A DNA stretch of 64,000 bases, taken from positions 26,835,522-26,899,521 of the forward strand of contig OZ038509.1 in NCBI GenBank assembly GCA_964036315.1, given 5' to 3'. The translations under genes were made by a program, and so were the position numbers. This DNA is from Acanthosepion esculentum (taxonomy: Eukaryota > Mollusca > Cephalopoda > Sepiida > Sepiidae). This document shows positions 20,976-33,029 of the stretch, piece after piece. How positions within the stretch are numbered: position 1 is the stretch's first letter; every line of letters starts with the position of its first letter. A model generated the notes under the pieces. That model was not told where the DNA came from. It worked only from the letters and a program-made list of their open reading frames with translations, and did no database searches.

Positions 20976-21129
20976 TTATGAGGTTTTTATATTCTAACAG
21001 TATTTTGATTTATAATCAAACTTTAATCATTTATAATCATAACGGGTGCGATGGGTAAATTGTCGCCATTTTATATTTTTAATTTTTTGCATGCTTATTG
21101 TTTGTTTTTGATTTTATTGAGAACACAGT

Positions 21130-23070
21130 ATAGTAGGGTCAGTTGGGCACCATCTGTGAGAAAAAGAGCACTATACCACAATTCACTTCACTTCACCAGA
21201 AATTTGGAAATGGCATGCTGTACTGCTTGGCATTCATGCTGAAAGCTCCAATATGAACATTTCAGAATGTTTAGGTGTCAATTTGACAGTGCAGAGGATT
21301 CAAAAAGAGTTGGATGGTGATTACAAAGGTGTGTGGAGTGATCACTAGAGATGACGACATTATGCCTCCATTAATCTTCCCACAGGACTTCAGACAACAT
21401 GGAGGCCTACATCAAATGCCTTGAGGAGGTAGTGCTGCTCTGGGTCAAGAGGGTGGCTGCTGGAAGACCCTATGTCTGGCAACAGAACTCTGAACCCTGC
21501 CACACAAGTAGGAGAACCTAGTCATCGATGTCAGACAATATTTGCAACCACATCACTCCTTACATCTTGCCACCTAACTCCCCAGACTGCAACCCCCTTG
21601 ATTATTATGTGTGGGGGCACAGTTGAGGAAGAGACCAACAGAACTCCTTGTCACACCAAAGATGAACTGAAGGCAAGGATTATGGCAGCATTTACCAACT
21701 TAAACAAGGAGACCGTCCAGAAGAGTTGCAGAAGGAATAAAAATATGTTGTATGTGATTTTCACCAAGTAATACCAGAGACCGCAATTGAATTTAATGTC
21801 TATTAGGAGCCTTTGATCTGAGAAGTGTTGATATGTGTCCCCAATATATACTAGGTTCATCCTAAAATATACTGAAGTAAGCTTTGTAGTTAGTTTAGTA
21901 CTTTTGCCCCAGCCCCTCAACCTCCGGTGTCTTACTCTCTGGGTTGAGGTGTCTACTCGGTCCTAACCGAACTTAATGGAGTGGCCATAGGTCCCCTGAG
22001 CATCCGTAGATTATTCGACTGGTCCGCTGGTTTAATCCTGCTTCCTGCCCACGTTGTGATTTGTTTGATCCAGAAAGCAGAAATGATGTCCGTCCATTCA
22101 CGGTCGACTGAAGATGTAGAAACAGCTGGGGAGTATATGCTAAGAAATTTAGAATGCAGCAAAAAAAAAAAAAAAATTAATATCTGCAGAAAGCCTGACA
22201 AACAACCATTCAATGGTTGAATTGTTAATGTCTTTTATATAACAGAAAAGAATAGTAGAGAAAAGAAACGGGTTATAGAAAAGTAACGTAAAAACTCATA
22301 CACTGAATTCTAGACACAGAGAGAGGGTATGTGATTAACTTGTTGTTAAATCATCTCAGAACGATATATGACTCTTGCGATGGAGGGATAAAGATTTCTG
22401 TATGGGGCTTAAAGTTATAGTGACATTCCTCCTCCCAACGCTTGCCCAGACCAATTCTCTCTTCTCTCTTCAAGAATTTTCTCCAGTCTGCCGTTTTTCA
22501 GCATAACTATGTGTTTATATAGAAAACCCGGCTGGTTATAACTGACCCTCGGCCCTACTACTTCGCATGCAATTATCACGGGGTTCTGGCTGCTTCAACC
22601 AAAATCATGTGAATTCCAAAGTTCCTTCTAGCTTACTCAGCTCTATTTCAATTTTTAAATGATAAAAATTATTTCGACCATTTTCATTGTCTTCTGATGA
22701 CCCAGATTCAATGGGTACAACTTCTGTCCTAGATCAGATTTCCCCATCAGTAAATACTCTGATCTAATTTCGCTATTCAAATCTACTCCAATTTCAATAA
22801 AAAAAAAAAAATATATGTGTGTGTTTCCCAGACTCTCTCTCTGTCACATTAGTATCACAGAACATCAAAAAAGCTAAGTGCATCAGAGGGGTGATCTAGA
22901 AGGTAAGTTCTATGTAACATGTCCCTCCAGGACATAGGTGATCATGCCTCTCCACAACTTCTTGTTCTTTGTAACCCTTAGTAAACAAAGAGACTGTTCA
23001 GAAGAGATGCAGGAGATTCCAAAGTTGTCTGAAAGCTGAGGTTGAAGCCAATGGCGATTTTATTGAATAA
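21130..23070 (+). pseudogene. mariner transposase pieces (maT/Tc1-like), internally deleted
   Basis: N-terminal 'SVRKRALYHNSLHFTRNLEMACC', then a jump to 'FPQDFRQHGGLH' and 'CLEEVVLLWVKRVAAGR', then near 21480-21750 shifted-frame 'CHTKDELKARIMAAFTNLN'. A second piece of the C-terminus lies at 22980-23070 (VNKETVQKR.., ending ..VEANGDFIE, stop). The DDE core between the N-terminal part and the C-terminal third is missing. Related copy at 44737-45430, minus. Confidence 0.8.
21899..22846 (-). mobile_element. LTR-like insertion of about 950 bp in the mariner
   Basis: The related copy at 44300-44700 reads straight from 'gaagtaagctttctagttgg' to 'tgtcacagaacatc', while here the same two blocks are separated by this segment, so it is an insertion. 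TTAGT on both sides could be the 5-bp target duplication. Minus strand starts TGTGACAG and has a TATA-like 'tctatataaacac' near 22520. A solo LTR is plausible; the 3' terminus does not show a clean CA. Confidence 0.6.
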
Positions 23071-23344
23071 ATTTACTCTTCAGTATTTCAAGATATTTTG
23101 TGTCATTTTGGTAAATATATCTGTTAAAATGAGATGTCAGTGTTATTTTCAATTTTTTGCTTTATTTAGATGACAATTTATCCACCGCAAAATTTATATA
23201 TTTAAGGGTCATCAGGAGACTAGTGTGCCAAATGGGAGGTTTTTTATATTTTACCATTATTTTGATTTGTAATCAAAATTGAATCATTTATAATCATATA
23301 TATTTCATTCTGGGGTGATCAGGGGACTAGTGTATCACACAGGA

Positions 23345-23870
23345 GTTTTAATGGAGAACTTTTCCACAACCGGCAATACACAGAAATACCAACAGACTGG
23401 AAATATTAAAATCTGAAGTGGAATCAGCACTGACCAAATTGAAAAGAAACAAAGTGGCAGGGCCAAACAGAATTGTAATAGAGATGCTGGCAGCCTTTGG
23501 CATAGACAAGATTACAGACATAATGAATGAAATATACAACAGTGGTGATATTCTGGTAGGCCTAAGTAGATCTATTTTCATAGCACTACTTAAGAAACGA
23601 GTTGCAAACAAATGTGAACTCTATCGGACAATCAGCCTAAAGATATTATCACAAAATTTATCATCCAAATTCTGATTAATAGAGCATGCAGCAAAATTAG
23701 ACTGAAAACAGGACAAAACAGGTATGTGATCGTTAAAGGTGCAACAACAAGGAGAATGATATCAGAAAGAGCAATGCAAATACATAAGTATTTATACCTA
23801 GTCCTATAGATTACGCAAAAGTGTTTGATAAAATACGTCACAAAGTATTGCAATCTTAACTTTTCTAGTT
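23345..23870 (+). pseudogene. LINE reverse transcriptase fragment (N-terminal RT part)
   Basis: 'EVESALTKLKRNKVAGPNRI', 'EMLAAFGIDKITDIMNEIYN', 'SRSIFIALLKK' and 'CELYRTISL' give the RT 0-2 region (GPDGI motif as AGPNRI) of an APE-type LINE. After a shift near 23660 come 'MQIHKYLYLVL.DYAKVFDK' and 'RHKVL', the catalytic FxDYxKAFD block. Truncated on both sides. A C-terminal part of a similar element is at 35612. Confidence 0.75.
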
Positions 23871-24114
23871 TGATATTTTTGTCAGGTTAATTCAGAAAAT
23901 TACAAAATTTCTCGTCTCCAAATCTCTTGTGTTCAATTAAAAGAGAAAAAAAAAAAGCTCTAAATTACATAAAGAGGTCGTCTCTGTGCATCCTTGGCAA
24001 TAAATAATTCAATATTTTTTTATTCTTTTATCATCTGGTTCTTTTTGTTTTCTGTCCCCTTGGCTTGATTTTTATTTTCCAGCAAAATTAGTCCATTCTT
24101 TACACACAATCACG

Positions 24115-24118
<4 letters not shown>

Positions 24119-24154
<36 letters not shown>
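24119..24154. repeat. (TA)n microsatellite
   Basis: TA run before the hammerhead pair. Confidence 0.95.
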
Positions 24155-24161
<7 letters not shown>

Positions 24162-24185
24162 TAAAAGTGAACATAGAAGTCAACA

Positions 24186-24235
24186 CTTAGAGGCGACAGT
24201 CTGTTTCATGCTAGATGCAATCGTCAGGCAACTAG
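24186..24235 (-). ncRNA. Type I hammerhead ribozyme motif (intact core), minus arm
   Basis: Minus strand: CUGACGA (24221-24227), hairpin UUGC-AUCUA-GCAU with a U-U at its base, GAAA (24204-24207), then ACA-GAC-UGU stem III and the GUC site (cleavage expected after 24195). Stem I pairs GC and then, past a 2-nt internal loop, CUA with flanking sequence. All catalytic core bases are present. An inverted partner is at 24381-24420. Confidence 0.7.
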
Positions 24236-24380
24236 TGCTGTTATTTTTCTCAACTATTTATAAATTATTCTAAGTTCACTTTTATATTTACACACACTCT
24301 ATCTCTGATATTGAGCACTTTATCCCATAAATATAGCACACTTTAAGACTATATTTCTTCATATATATATATATATAAAT

Positions 24381-24420
24381 AAACGATTGCATCTAGCATG
24401 AAACAGCCTGTTGCCTCTGA
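24381..24420 (+). ncRNA. Hammerhead motif, truncated plus arm
   Basis: Starts at ACGA (the first CUG of the core is lost at a TA run), then the same hairpin, GAAA (24400-24403) and CAGCCUGUU with stem III kept. It shares about 60 bp with the minus arm through 'ttgacttcaatgttcac'. Confidence 0.6.
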
Positions 24421-24515
24421 GTCTTGACTTCAATGTTCACTTTTATATTTATATACACTCTCTGATATTGAGCACTTTATCCCATAAATATAGCACACCT
24501 TAGTTATATTTTTTC

Positions 24516-24516
<1 letters not shown>

Positions 24517-24560
<44 letters not shown>
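24517..24560. repeat. (TA)n microsatellite
   Basis: Uninterrupted TA run. Confidence 0.95.
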
Positions 24561-24563
<3 letters not shown>

Positions 24564-24589
24564 TGTATGCATGACCGAAACACAGACAC

Positions 24590-24950
24590 ACACAAAAATT
24601 AATGGATTTATTTTTCATCCAACTTTCTAATTACTTCAAACATTAGAGTGGATACTTTGTATTTAAAATAGATGCCCCATTTTTATTTATTAAACAGTGT
24701 GTATTATAAATGTTGCCCTGTGGTACATTCGGAGAAATCTTAATAAAGGAAAAAGAAAATGTGTTCTCCAGCAGAGATCAAGTCTGTGTGCCTCTTGGAA
24801 GTGGAAATGACCATTTGATCCAGTGTGCTTTACAGCTCAGCCACAAAGAATGTCACCATAAGCAATGTTCTATTTTCTCTTTCACACTGGATCAAACAGT
24901 GATTCTCCCTACAAAGGGAATGCATGTTCAATTCCTGCTGGAGAACATTT
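24590..24950 (+). mobile_element. SINE-like repeat
   Basis: 'aatggatttatttttcatcc', 'tcaaacattagagtggata' and a box B-like 'tgttcaattcctgc'. The first part is shared with 47220 and with the unit of the minisatellite at 49639. Contains 'tttgatccagtgtg' and its inverse 'cacactggatcaaa' (24815, 24883). Confidence 0.55.
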
Positions 24951-24954
24951 TTCT

Positions 24955-24959
<5 letters not shown>

Positions 24960-25005
<46 letters not shown>

Positions 25006-26135
25006 TAAGATTTCTCAAATGTACAGGTTAATAAATAAAAATGTTTGGAGCTTCAGAAATTGTTGGCAGATGAGTTTTTAGAGATCGGTTTTGGCTAATT
25101 GATCAGCAATATCCTTTATGCTGATTATTTTACAGTTATTTATTGAGAGATGTTTTATATCATCATAATGATGTTCACCAGCTATTTTCCTTACCATATC
25201 TCATACAGATTTTGTTTTTGTGGCAGAATTAAATCTGCTGACGTACTTTTTCCAACATTCTCTTTTGCTTTATTTTCCATGCTTTTGCAGGAAGTTGCTT
25301 AAATCATAAAGTAGAGGTTGAAATTTGTTGAAATCTCTCAAAGCTCTTCTTCTTCTGAGCATGATAGCTGTTAAAACTCATCAATGAACCAAAGTCTGTT
25401 ACATTTTTTTTTGTAATGAACTTTTAGGAATACGTTCCTTTGCAATAGATATAAGGATTTCCATATACTGTCCTTGATGCATTTACCTTCAGCTACTTCA
25501 TCAGAACATTGGTTTTTAAATTTGTCCCAGTTCGCTTCTGAAAATAAAATGTTTCTTTTATATTTTACTTTGACAATTTCCCTTTCGTTTTTCCAGAAAT
25601 CACATGTTCTAGAGTATGCTGGATGGCTTTTTCTGGCTGTTATCACATCTTATTTCATCGTGGGATTCTTCCTCAGAATGGTCTGAATCCCTTTGGCCAC
25701 ATTTTCCACATGTTGGGTGACTCCTGCAGCTATCCCTATGAAGTCCAAATTTTTGGCACCTAAAGCATCTTAGTAGCAGGAATATATTATTCCACTGGCT
25801 CAATATTATACCTTATTTTTATTATTTGGGGGAGAGGGGTTCAGGTGTGTCAAAAGTAAGGATATATGTATCAGTTATAATTGTTTCCCCTTTTCATCTT
25901 TATTATATTTTCTACATGTTTCCTATGTTCAACCAGCAAACTGTCATCTCTCAACTTTCTGTTTTAGAATTAAGCCTACTGTATAGTACCTTTCCAATCA
26001 ACAAAGGAGAAAGTTTTGCCAGCACAGTTTCTTCTTGGGACATGAACACAGAAAATCTTGGAAATTCTGTATTAATTTCTTTTACAGAATCATGGAGTGA
26101 AAGACATCTTTTGGGCTTTTTATTTTAACAATTCA
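24960..26135 (-). mobile_element. Jockey-like LINE: ORF1 fused to mid-ORF2, poly(A)-ended
   Basis: On the minus strand the element ends in a long A-run (24963-25002 on the plus strand as T). From 26135 downward: a gag-like part ('TYILTFDTPEPL'), two CCHC zinc knuckles (CFRCQKFGLHRDSC, CGKCGQRDSDH), a third broken one and 'HPAYSRTCDFWKNEREIV'. After 'NILFSEA' the text jumps to the ORF2 linker between endonuclease and RT ('NRLWFIDEF', 'RRRRALRDFNKFQPL', 'WKKYVSRFNSATKTKSV', 'DMVRKIAGEH'). The endonuclease is missing, so the copy carries an internal deletion. Confidence 0.8.
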
Positions 26136-26139
26136 TAAC

Positions 26140-26740
26140 TTTTGTGTATTAAGATTCACTGCCTCAAAATCCAAAATTGGTATGTGTCAAGGGGTAAACC
26201 CAGTCACCATGACAGGTCAGAGCTACACAAACTAGTATACTCATATTGGAGAGAGACTCTGAGCACCTGTTAAACCGTTGTTGCATTTCCCAAATGGCAT
26301 GCTCACAGCTATGTCTAAGTCTAGATCAATTCGGACCACTGTTTAACGCCTATAAATTGGACAGAGATGGTATTTTATACCAGTGTGTATTTTGGGTATT
26401 GTAGTTATAAAATACTCTATAAATTGATATAGTTATAGATGCTATGACCAGCCAATTGGCCAGCTCTTGCCTCTCCTACTGCCCATCTAGTCCAAGTAAG
26501 GTCCAAAGCAGTGTGTTGGGAATCAGAAATAACTAACCCTGACTCCCAAAACCATCAACCACCAAGATCCCATCTCCAAACATTACAGGTTACCACCCAT
26601 GGCCAACAGGTGGCCTTGTTTTTTTTTTTTTTTGTTTATTTGGGGGGGGGGGTATTAGGGTGCAGTCAGTGTATTCTGAAGCCCCAGGCAACAGGGCATT
26701 ATGTGTGTGTGTGTGTGTGCGTTTGTGTTAAGGGTTGACT
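26140..26740. other. Unassigned sequence with T/G runs and (GT)n
   Basis: No protein match. Mixed base composition could be 5' sequence of the LINE that follows, but I cannot show this. Confidence 0.4.
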
Positions 26741-26744
26741 AATT

Positions 26745-29700
26745 TTAATGGTCCTGGTTGCCTAATTCTTTGATAGCTACCTTCCTGTGTTGAATCTGTT
26801 GCAAACAAAAAGCTATTCCCAGGACTGAGTAAAGGGTGGTATATCCTCTGGGCAGTGCCTGAAGTTTGATGGATCTCGCATCAGAAAAGAAAAGCAATTC
26901 CGGCACTAGTGAGAAGGAAACTCAAAAAAAACCTGTGATCGAAGTGGTTACCAGTTATCTTGCACCTGCTTGCCACTGGATGTTGGCCATCAAGATTTAG
27001 AGAGTGGTATATATGTTGTACAAGCAAACATCACTATACCACAATGATGTACAGATGCCATGTCAACTTAGCCTTTTTTTCTCAATGTCCTTTGGCAATA
27101 AAGGAATGGCAACATGGGCACATTTAATTGGAAGCCTACAGTCATAAATCTGCACAAAGGCAGCTGGAGTTTTATCTTAACATTGCTATCTTGCCTACAG
27201 GGGCCGATTTCAGTGGAAACTCCTGCGTCTGTGCAGCCTTATTTAGGGAGAGCACTGCTCACCCAGATTCCTGGGAAGATGCTAGAAAAGGTGCATCCAT
27301 CATTGCCTTTCATCTTTTCAAGCTGCTTAGTTTACTGCGGCTGACGGCTGTTCATCATAGCAGGAAAAAAAGTTACTACTAGAAACAGCAAAGGAATGCA
27401 TATCACTCAACTTTTGCTGCTGGAATGTTAGAATATTGCTTGATATCAAAGTTTCTGGCAGGCCAGAGCGTAGAAAAGAGCTTCAGCAACTTAACATAGA
27501 CACAGCAGCACTTTCTGAAATCTGCCTATTTGATAAAGGATCAGAAGTGAAATCGGGATACACTATCTTTTGGGTTGGAAAACCAATGAGTAAGAAACGA
27601 GGAGGTGGAGTTGGTTTTGCCATTCGCTGTTCTTTGGTTGACAAACTTGATTGTCTGTCTAGTGTCTGTGACTGCATTATGAAACTGCAAGTTCCTCTTT
27701 CATGTGGACGTTATATGACTGCTTTCTCCCTATGCCTCAGCACTCCAAGAAAGTGATGAGAAAATCATGCAGTTCTATAGCACTCTTCAAGAAATCATTA
27801 CTGATATTTCCAAGGAGGAAAAACTGATTATACTTGGAGACTTTAACGCATGTACGGGAGGACAGCATGAGGTATGGGATGCAGTTGCTCGTCCTAGTAT
27901 TGGAAAAGTAAACAGCAACGACTTGAATTTATTGCATCTTTGCTCAGAGTTCAACTTGGGTATCTGTGATACCTTCTTTTACCAAAAAGAGAAGCACAAG
28001 GTAACATGGATCCATCCAAGATCTAAACACAGTCACAATAGATTTTATTGTCACCAGGAGGGATGATTTGAAGGAGGTCTGTGTGTTATGTAGCACTTAG
28101 TGTGATACCAACTACAAACTAGTCGGTGGAAATTTCAAACAGCAAGCCAAGAGAAAAGTTTGCTTGGTTGGTGCCAAAATTCCGAAGCACATTAATGTGG
28201 CAAAGCTTAGGCATTCTGGTATATGCCAGCAGCTCTCGGATGCCTTTAACAACATTACCTTTGATGACTCTTAGGAGAACTTTAAGGACCAAGTTTACTC
28301 AACTGGTGTGGATATTCTTGGACTGAATTAGAGGAAACAGAGATTGGTTTAACGAGAATGATGCCATAATTCATTAGTTACTGAAAAAAAAGCATTCTCT
28401 GCGCAAGTCACTTTTAGATACAAGTCTCACAAACAGGTGGCAAGTGGAGATATCTTTCAAAGTGCAGAAAGCAAATTTGCAACAAATGCTGAGTAACATG
28501 AAAACACATTGGTGGTCTAGCGTCTCGGTTGAAGTTCAAGATGCAGCTGGTCAGCACAGCTCAAGACAACTTTTCTGCCTGTTAAAAACTATCTTTGGTC
28601 CATCTTCAGCCTCTGTTGTTCCAGTCAAATCTAAACATTAACTAAGAACTCTCTTGGGATCATGGGGCACTGACAAGAACACTTTACCAATTTGTTCTTC
28701 ATCCCATCAGTTCTGGACGAGGCTGCTATTGAAAGTATACCACAATACAACCTTATCGTGAAGTTGGATGTTTTAGCATCAAGAGTAGAAATAGACCTTG
28801 CTTTTAGTCAGATCAACACAGTTAAATTGCCTGGTTTGGATGGCATACCAGTGGAATTATTGGGGAGTGTGAAATCAATTGTTTTCAGTCTGATTCGAAA
28901 CTGTTGGGAAGGAACCCAGTTCCTCAAGATTGAGATGATGGCATCCTGGTTACCCTATTCAAAGGTAAGGAGACCAAGTCAGAGTATGATAACCATTGTG
29001 AACTCACAATAGTTGAAACTGTTGGCAAGGTGTTAGCCAGATGACTTCTCAACAGGCTGATGTTGCATGTGTGTCCACTGGTATTACGAGAGACACACAG
29101 AGTGGTTTTCTTCACAGAGGAGGAACAACAGACATGATCATTTCAGCAAGGCAACTGCAGAAAAAATCTATGGAGCAAAACATTGGCCTATACCAAGTCT
29201 TCATAGACCTAACCAAGACTTTTGACACTGTCAATGGAGATGCTCTGTGGAGGGTTCTTGGTAAATTGGGATCCCCACTCACTTTCATCAACATGTTTAA
29301 GGAGCTCCATCATAGTATGAAAGCATGTGTTATATTCAATGGGGAACTATCCAACAAGATAGCCATGGACAATGGTGTAAAGCAGGGTGACATTTCTGCA
29401 CCCACCCTGTTGTTAATTTATTTTGCTGTCATGCTTTGGTATGCTTTTTGTGGATGCAGCATCGGAATTGGCGTTTGCTTTAGAACTACTTATTCAATTT
29501 AAGAAGATTTAATGACAGGTCAAAGAATTACCAGACACTTCTATGCAAATAATTACATGCTGTTGACACTGTCTTTGTTGCGCATACTGAGAGGGACATG
29601 CAGGTGTTGATGGACAGATACTCAATGGCGTCTACTACCTTCAGGCTTACAATAAGTCTCAAGAAAACGAAAGGGATGTTTGCTCCACTACCTGACGCGC

Positions 29701-30800
29701 CGTAAATTGAACCTAATATTTACATCAATGACATTAGATTGGGCATTGTTGGTACTTTTGTGTGTCTTGGCAATACCTTGTCATATGATGGATTGCTCGA
29801 TGCTGAAATACATACTCACATCCAGAAGGCTTCTGGTGCTTTTGGCAGGTTGGAAAAGCAGCTACTGTCTGATAGGGGTGTCACTTTACAAACCAAAGTG
29901 ACAGTGTACAAGATGTGTGTGCTGACTATCCCGCTATACTCATCAGGAGTATAGACAATTTACAGTCACCACCTAAAATGGCTTGAGCGATTTCACCAGA
30001 AGTGTCTGAGGAGGATCTTTTACATTAAATGGCAGTCAATGATACCTGATACTGCTCTTCGTCAGAAAGCCGACTGCTCAAATATGAAACATATGATAAT
30101 TAACTATCAGATGCATTGGGTTGAGCATGTAGTCCATATGGAAAACAGTAGATTGCCAAAGCAGTTGTTTTATGGTGACCTCACTGCTGGTGGATATACG
30201 AGGCTTAAGTCAAAGAAGAGCTTCAAGGATTGTGTGAAGAACAATCTAAAGGAGATCGGTTTGGAGATTGAGAATTGGTAGGAGATCGCAGAGAATGGCA
30301 CTGAATGGCAGAGAGCTGTTGCAGAGGATTGTGAGACATCTGAAGTAAAGAACTTGGTGCATGCAAAACAATGTCTGCGGAAAGGAATTGTAAGGAGCTT
30401 GGATTCTAATGTAGTGAGCTGAAAATGTGATCGTATTCTAATGTCTAAAACTGGATATGTTAATCATCTGGAATCACATGAGAGACAGCCTTCTCATGCA
30501 AGGCCACATTCGTGATTAGGTGATACTATTTGTGTGATTTGCAGCAAAGTATGCAAATATACAGCCTGATTGAAGAGACGCATTGTAGTACACAAGGAAC
30601 AGATATCACAGCATGATCTGATTAGTCCTATGAAGACACTAGAGTTTATCTGTCATCAATGTTTCAAACAATGCAAGTCGGCTGCTGGTTTGAAGAGTCA
30701 CCTTCATAGCTATTCAAATTCAAGAGGGGGCAGCAAGGAACACAGTTGGAAATGTTGATGTGTGGGATGGTGATCATCTGTGAAGATGGAGCGATCAGGA
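26745..30800 (+). mobile_element. APE-type LINE, nearly full length, decayed
   Basis: 5' UTR-like text (26745-27400, with 'ggaagatgctagaaaaggtg'), then endonuclease, RT, C-terminal domain and zinc fingers, ending at a (TG)n at 30798-30826. It carries many frameshifts. Confidence 0.75.
27417..30758 (+). pseudogene. LINE endonuclease-RT polyprotein with C-terminal C2H2 fingers
   Basis: Endonuclease: CCWNVRILLDIKVSGRPERR, 'FWVGKP', 'GVGFAIR', LGDFNACTGG, 'VTWIHPRSKHSH'. RT: 'LPGLDGIPVELLG' (28830s), VFIDLTKTFDTVNGDALW (the Ala of KAFD replaced by Thr), NGVKQGDISAPTLL, then FYANNYM near 29540 where the catalytic FADD should be, so the active site is lost. After it come 'LSDRGVTLQTKVTVYK', 'MHWVEHVVHMENSRLPKQL', then two C2H2-like fingers (CSKVCKY..H at 30540 with a stop, and CHQCFKQCKS..SHLHSY at 30650). 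At least four frameshifts; not functional. Confidence 0.78.
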
Positions 30801-31039
30801 TGTGTGTGTGTGTGTGTGTGTGTGTATGTATGATGGTGACATTGTGCTATGTTGAAAGTACTTGGAATAAAATATGTACCAACATGGTAATTTTCTCTCT
30901 TCCTTTAATAATGACACCAAAAAGCTTGTCTGTGAATATGAAAGGATACAATTAAAAATAAGTAGACAAAACTTGTCAAAATTATTCAAAGAAACATGTC
31001 ACACACACACACATATACACACACACATATCTATGTATG

Positions 31040-31045
<6 letters not shown>

Positions 31046-31106
<61 letters not shown>
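31046..31106. repeat. (TA)n microsatellite
   Basis: TA run preceded by (CA)n. Confidence 0.95.
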
Positions 31107-31379
31107 TTCCAAAGAAATGTAATACCTAAAGTTTAAAATGAATATTTAAAAAATGAAAAATCTTTCTTGAATCTTTTATTTCAGTTAAGTTTTAATTTCA
31201 AGCTGATAGATTAAATTTAATATCTGCAATAAGCAAAATACTTTGCCGTATTTCAAAACTAATTTGAATTGACTGGAAAACTTTTTCTTAAATGAATTGA
31301 ATCATTTGATAAAACTCAATAAGATATGACAAAATTTAAAAATAAAACCTGACAAATCTCTAAAAAACATAATTGCCAA

Positions 31380-31700
31380 GCAAGAGACATTTTTTACTGT
31401 TGTTCACCCAACACATGGCCCAAGAGCCATTGAGAGAGTTACTGAATGAAGTTATTGTAAGTAAATAAGAATTGACTCTAGACTTGTAGAGGTTAAGATT
31501 ACAATGATTAGAAAAGTATCCTCTTGGGAGTCTGTTTCACAAAGTAGAAGTTCTTGAGAAGATGTCTAAATTAAACTTTCTTCTTTGTAATGAAATACAA
31601 AGACAACGAAGTTGATTCAACCTTGTGGACATCACATGTCTCAGCTGTGAACGTCTGAACTGGTGGAACTAAGGAATGGATCTTCTCAGAACGTTCGTTA
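31380..31700 (-). mobile_element. LINE 3'-end fragment
   Basis: Same family as 7790 and 50890: 'gttcacccaacacatggccc', 'tcttgggagtctgtttcac', 'gttgattcaaccttgtggac' in minus orientation. Confidence 0.65.
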
Positions 31701-32340
31701 TAAAAATAGCAATAGAGTATCAAGAGGATTGCAACGTTTCAACTGGGGGAAAAGAGTTGGAAGGTGAAAAATAATTCTTCACCTACAAAGTCATAAATAG
31801 ACTCTGTTAAGCCTGGAAAAATGATTTAGAACTAAAGCTACACTCCTTACAATGTCGCAGATACTAACTTTCATTTTGAAAAAGTCCTGATTATCTTTAG
31901 AATTAACTGTAACTATATACAGATTACAAATTCTTCTCTACTGCTGATACCATGTAACCTAGTTCTATCTGTCACGTGATGCATAAAAAGATCAGCAGTG
32001 CCAGAAATACAAAAGTTAGCACTCAAATGACGTTTAAAACCAACAAACCATATCCAGAAAGTTATTTTGATTATAAATTTGCCTAAAAATATATATAAGA
32101 ATAACTTTCAAAAGATTTTGAATTAAACAGATGTCAGAGAAAGCTGCCATAAAATTATAATGAAGGTGCTGAAATATTCTAAGTTTCGACCAAGAAGCTA
32201 TTTAAAAAATTATTTGGTTAGATTTCTGGGAATTGGGTTTAGGCAAGAATTTTTTAGTATTATTTAAATAATTTGATTTCTAAAATCCATTGAACAGAAA
32301 TTAATAAATGTCTATCAAATTATTGGTGGAAGATGTAATA

Positions 32341-32373
<33 letters not shown>

Positions 32374-32540
32374 CATGTTCCAGTAAAAAGTTTATTCACA
32401 AAATAGTTATGACTAAATGATTCACAAGTTTGGAGTTCAGAATTATTTTCAACTCAGAACTAATTAATGAAAGTTGCAGAAAAGATGAATTCTGAATTAT
32501 CTTATCTACTAAAGATTTTTAATGCTAAATTAAAAAATTA
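31700..32540. other. Unassigned sequence
   Basis: No coding or repeat match; A-run at 32349-32373. Confidence 0.45.
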
Positions 32541-32699
32541 ACACCAACTCATTTTGTTCAGGAATTCATGGGTTTTGATAACTTTGATTTTGAATCCAGT
32601 TAAAATTATTTCTTTCACTCACAAGTTCATGTATTCAGTTTTCAGTTTTTTTAAAGATAGTAAAAGACTGGTTAGTTATGTAACGGGAATGATCAGACT

Positions 32700-33025
32700 G
32701 AAGATTAAAGATCTGTCTATATTTCTGAGAAGAGGTATTATGTACACTATTTACATTATTCAAACTATTGTCCTCGTCTTTGTCGCCATGTTTATCACTT
32801 CTTCAGTATCTGTCTATATTTCTAAGATGAGGTATTATGTACAGTGATTGAGGTATTATGTGAGTGATAAACATGGCGACAAAGTTGAGGACAATAGTCC
32901 GAATAAAGTAAATAGTGTACATAATACCTCATCTCAGAAATATAGACAGATACTGAAGGGCCGGAATGTAATAAATATGGCGACAAAGATGAGGACAATA
33001 GTCCGAATAATGTAAATAGTGAAGA
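32700..33025. repeat. Inverted repeat of a dispersed 'gatgaggacaatagtc' family
   Basis: 32710-32800 and 32864-32955 are reverse complements (about 90 bp; 'atttacattattc', 'gtcgccatgtttatcac', 'gaggtattatgtac'). A third partial direct copy follows at 32966-33022. The same block ends the SINE-like repeats at 2375 and 42575 and occurs at 38885-38960. Confidence 0.85.
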
Positions 33026-33029
33026 TTAA

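Larger units (their letters stand above)
21045..23196 (+). mobile_element. Second mariner-type element, rearranged
   Basis: Left end near 'gcgatgggtaaattgtcgcc' and right end (reverse complement) 'gcggtggataaattgtcatc' match at roughly 17 of 22 positions and are likely the terminal inverted repeats. Transposase pieces lie at 21140-21340, 21360-21750 and 22980-23070. About 65 bp of direct repeat ('attttgattt(a/g)taatcaaa...ttataatcata') flank the whole at 20980-21044 and 23240-23302. Confidence 0.75.

Noticed and set aside
21953..22213. Gene encoding the Trp/Arg-rich 86-codon minus frame
   Set aside because: Contained in the LTR-like insertion, interrupted by an A/T-run, family not recognised; too little to call.
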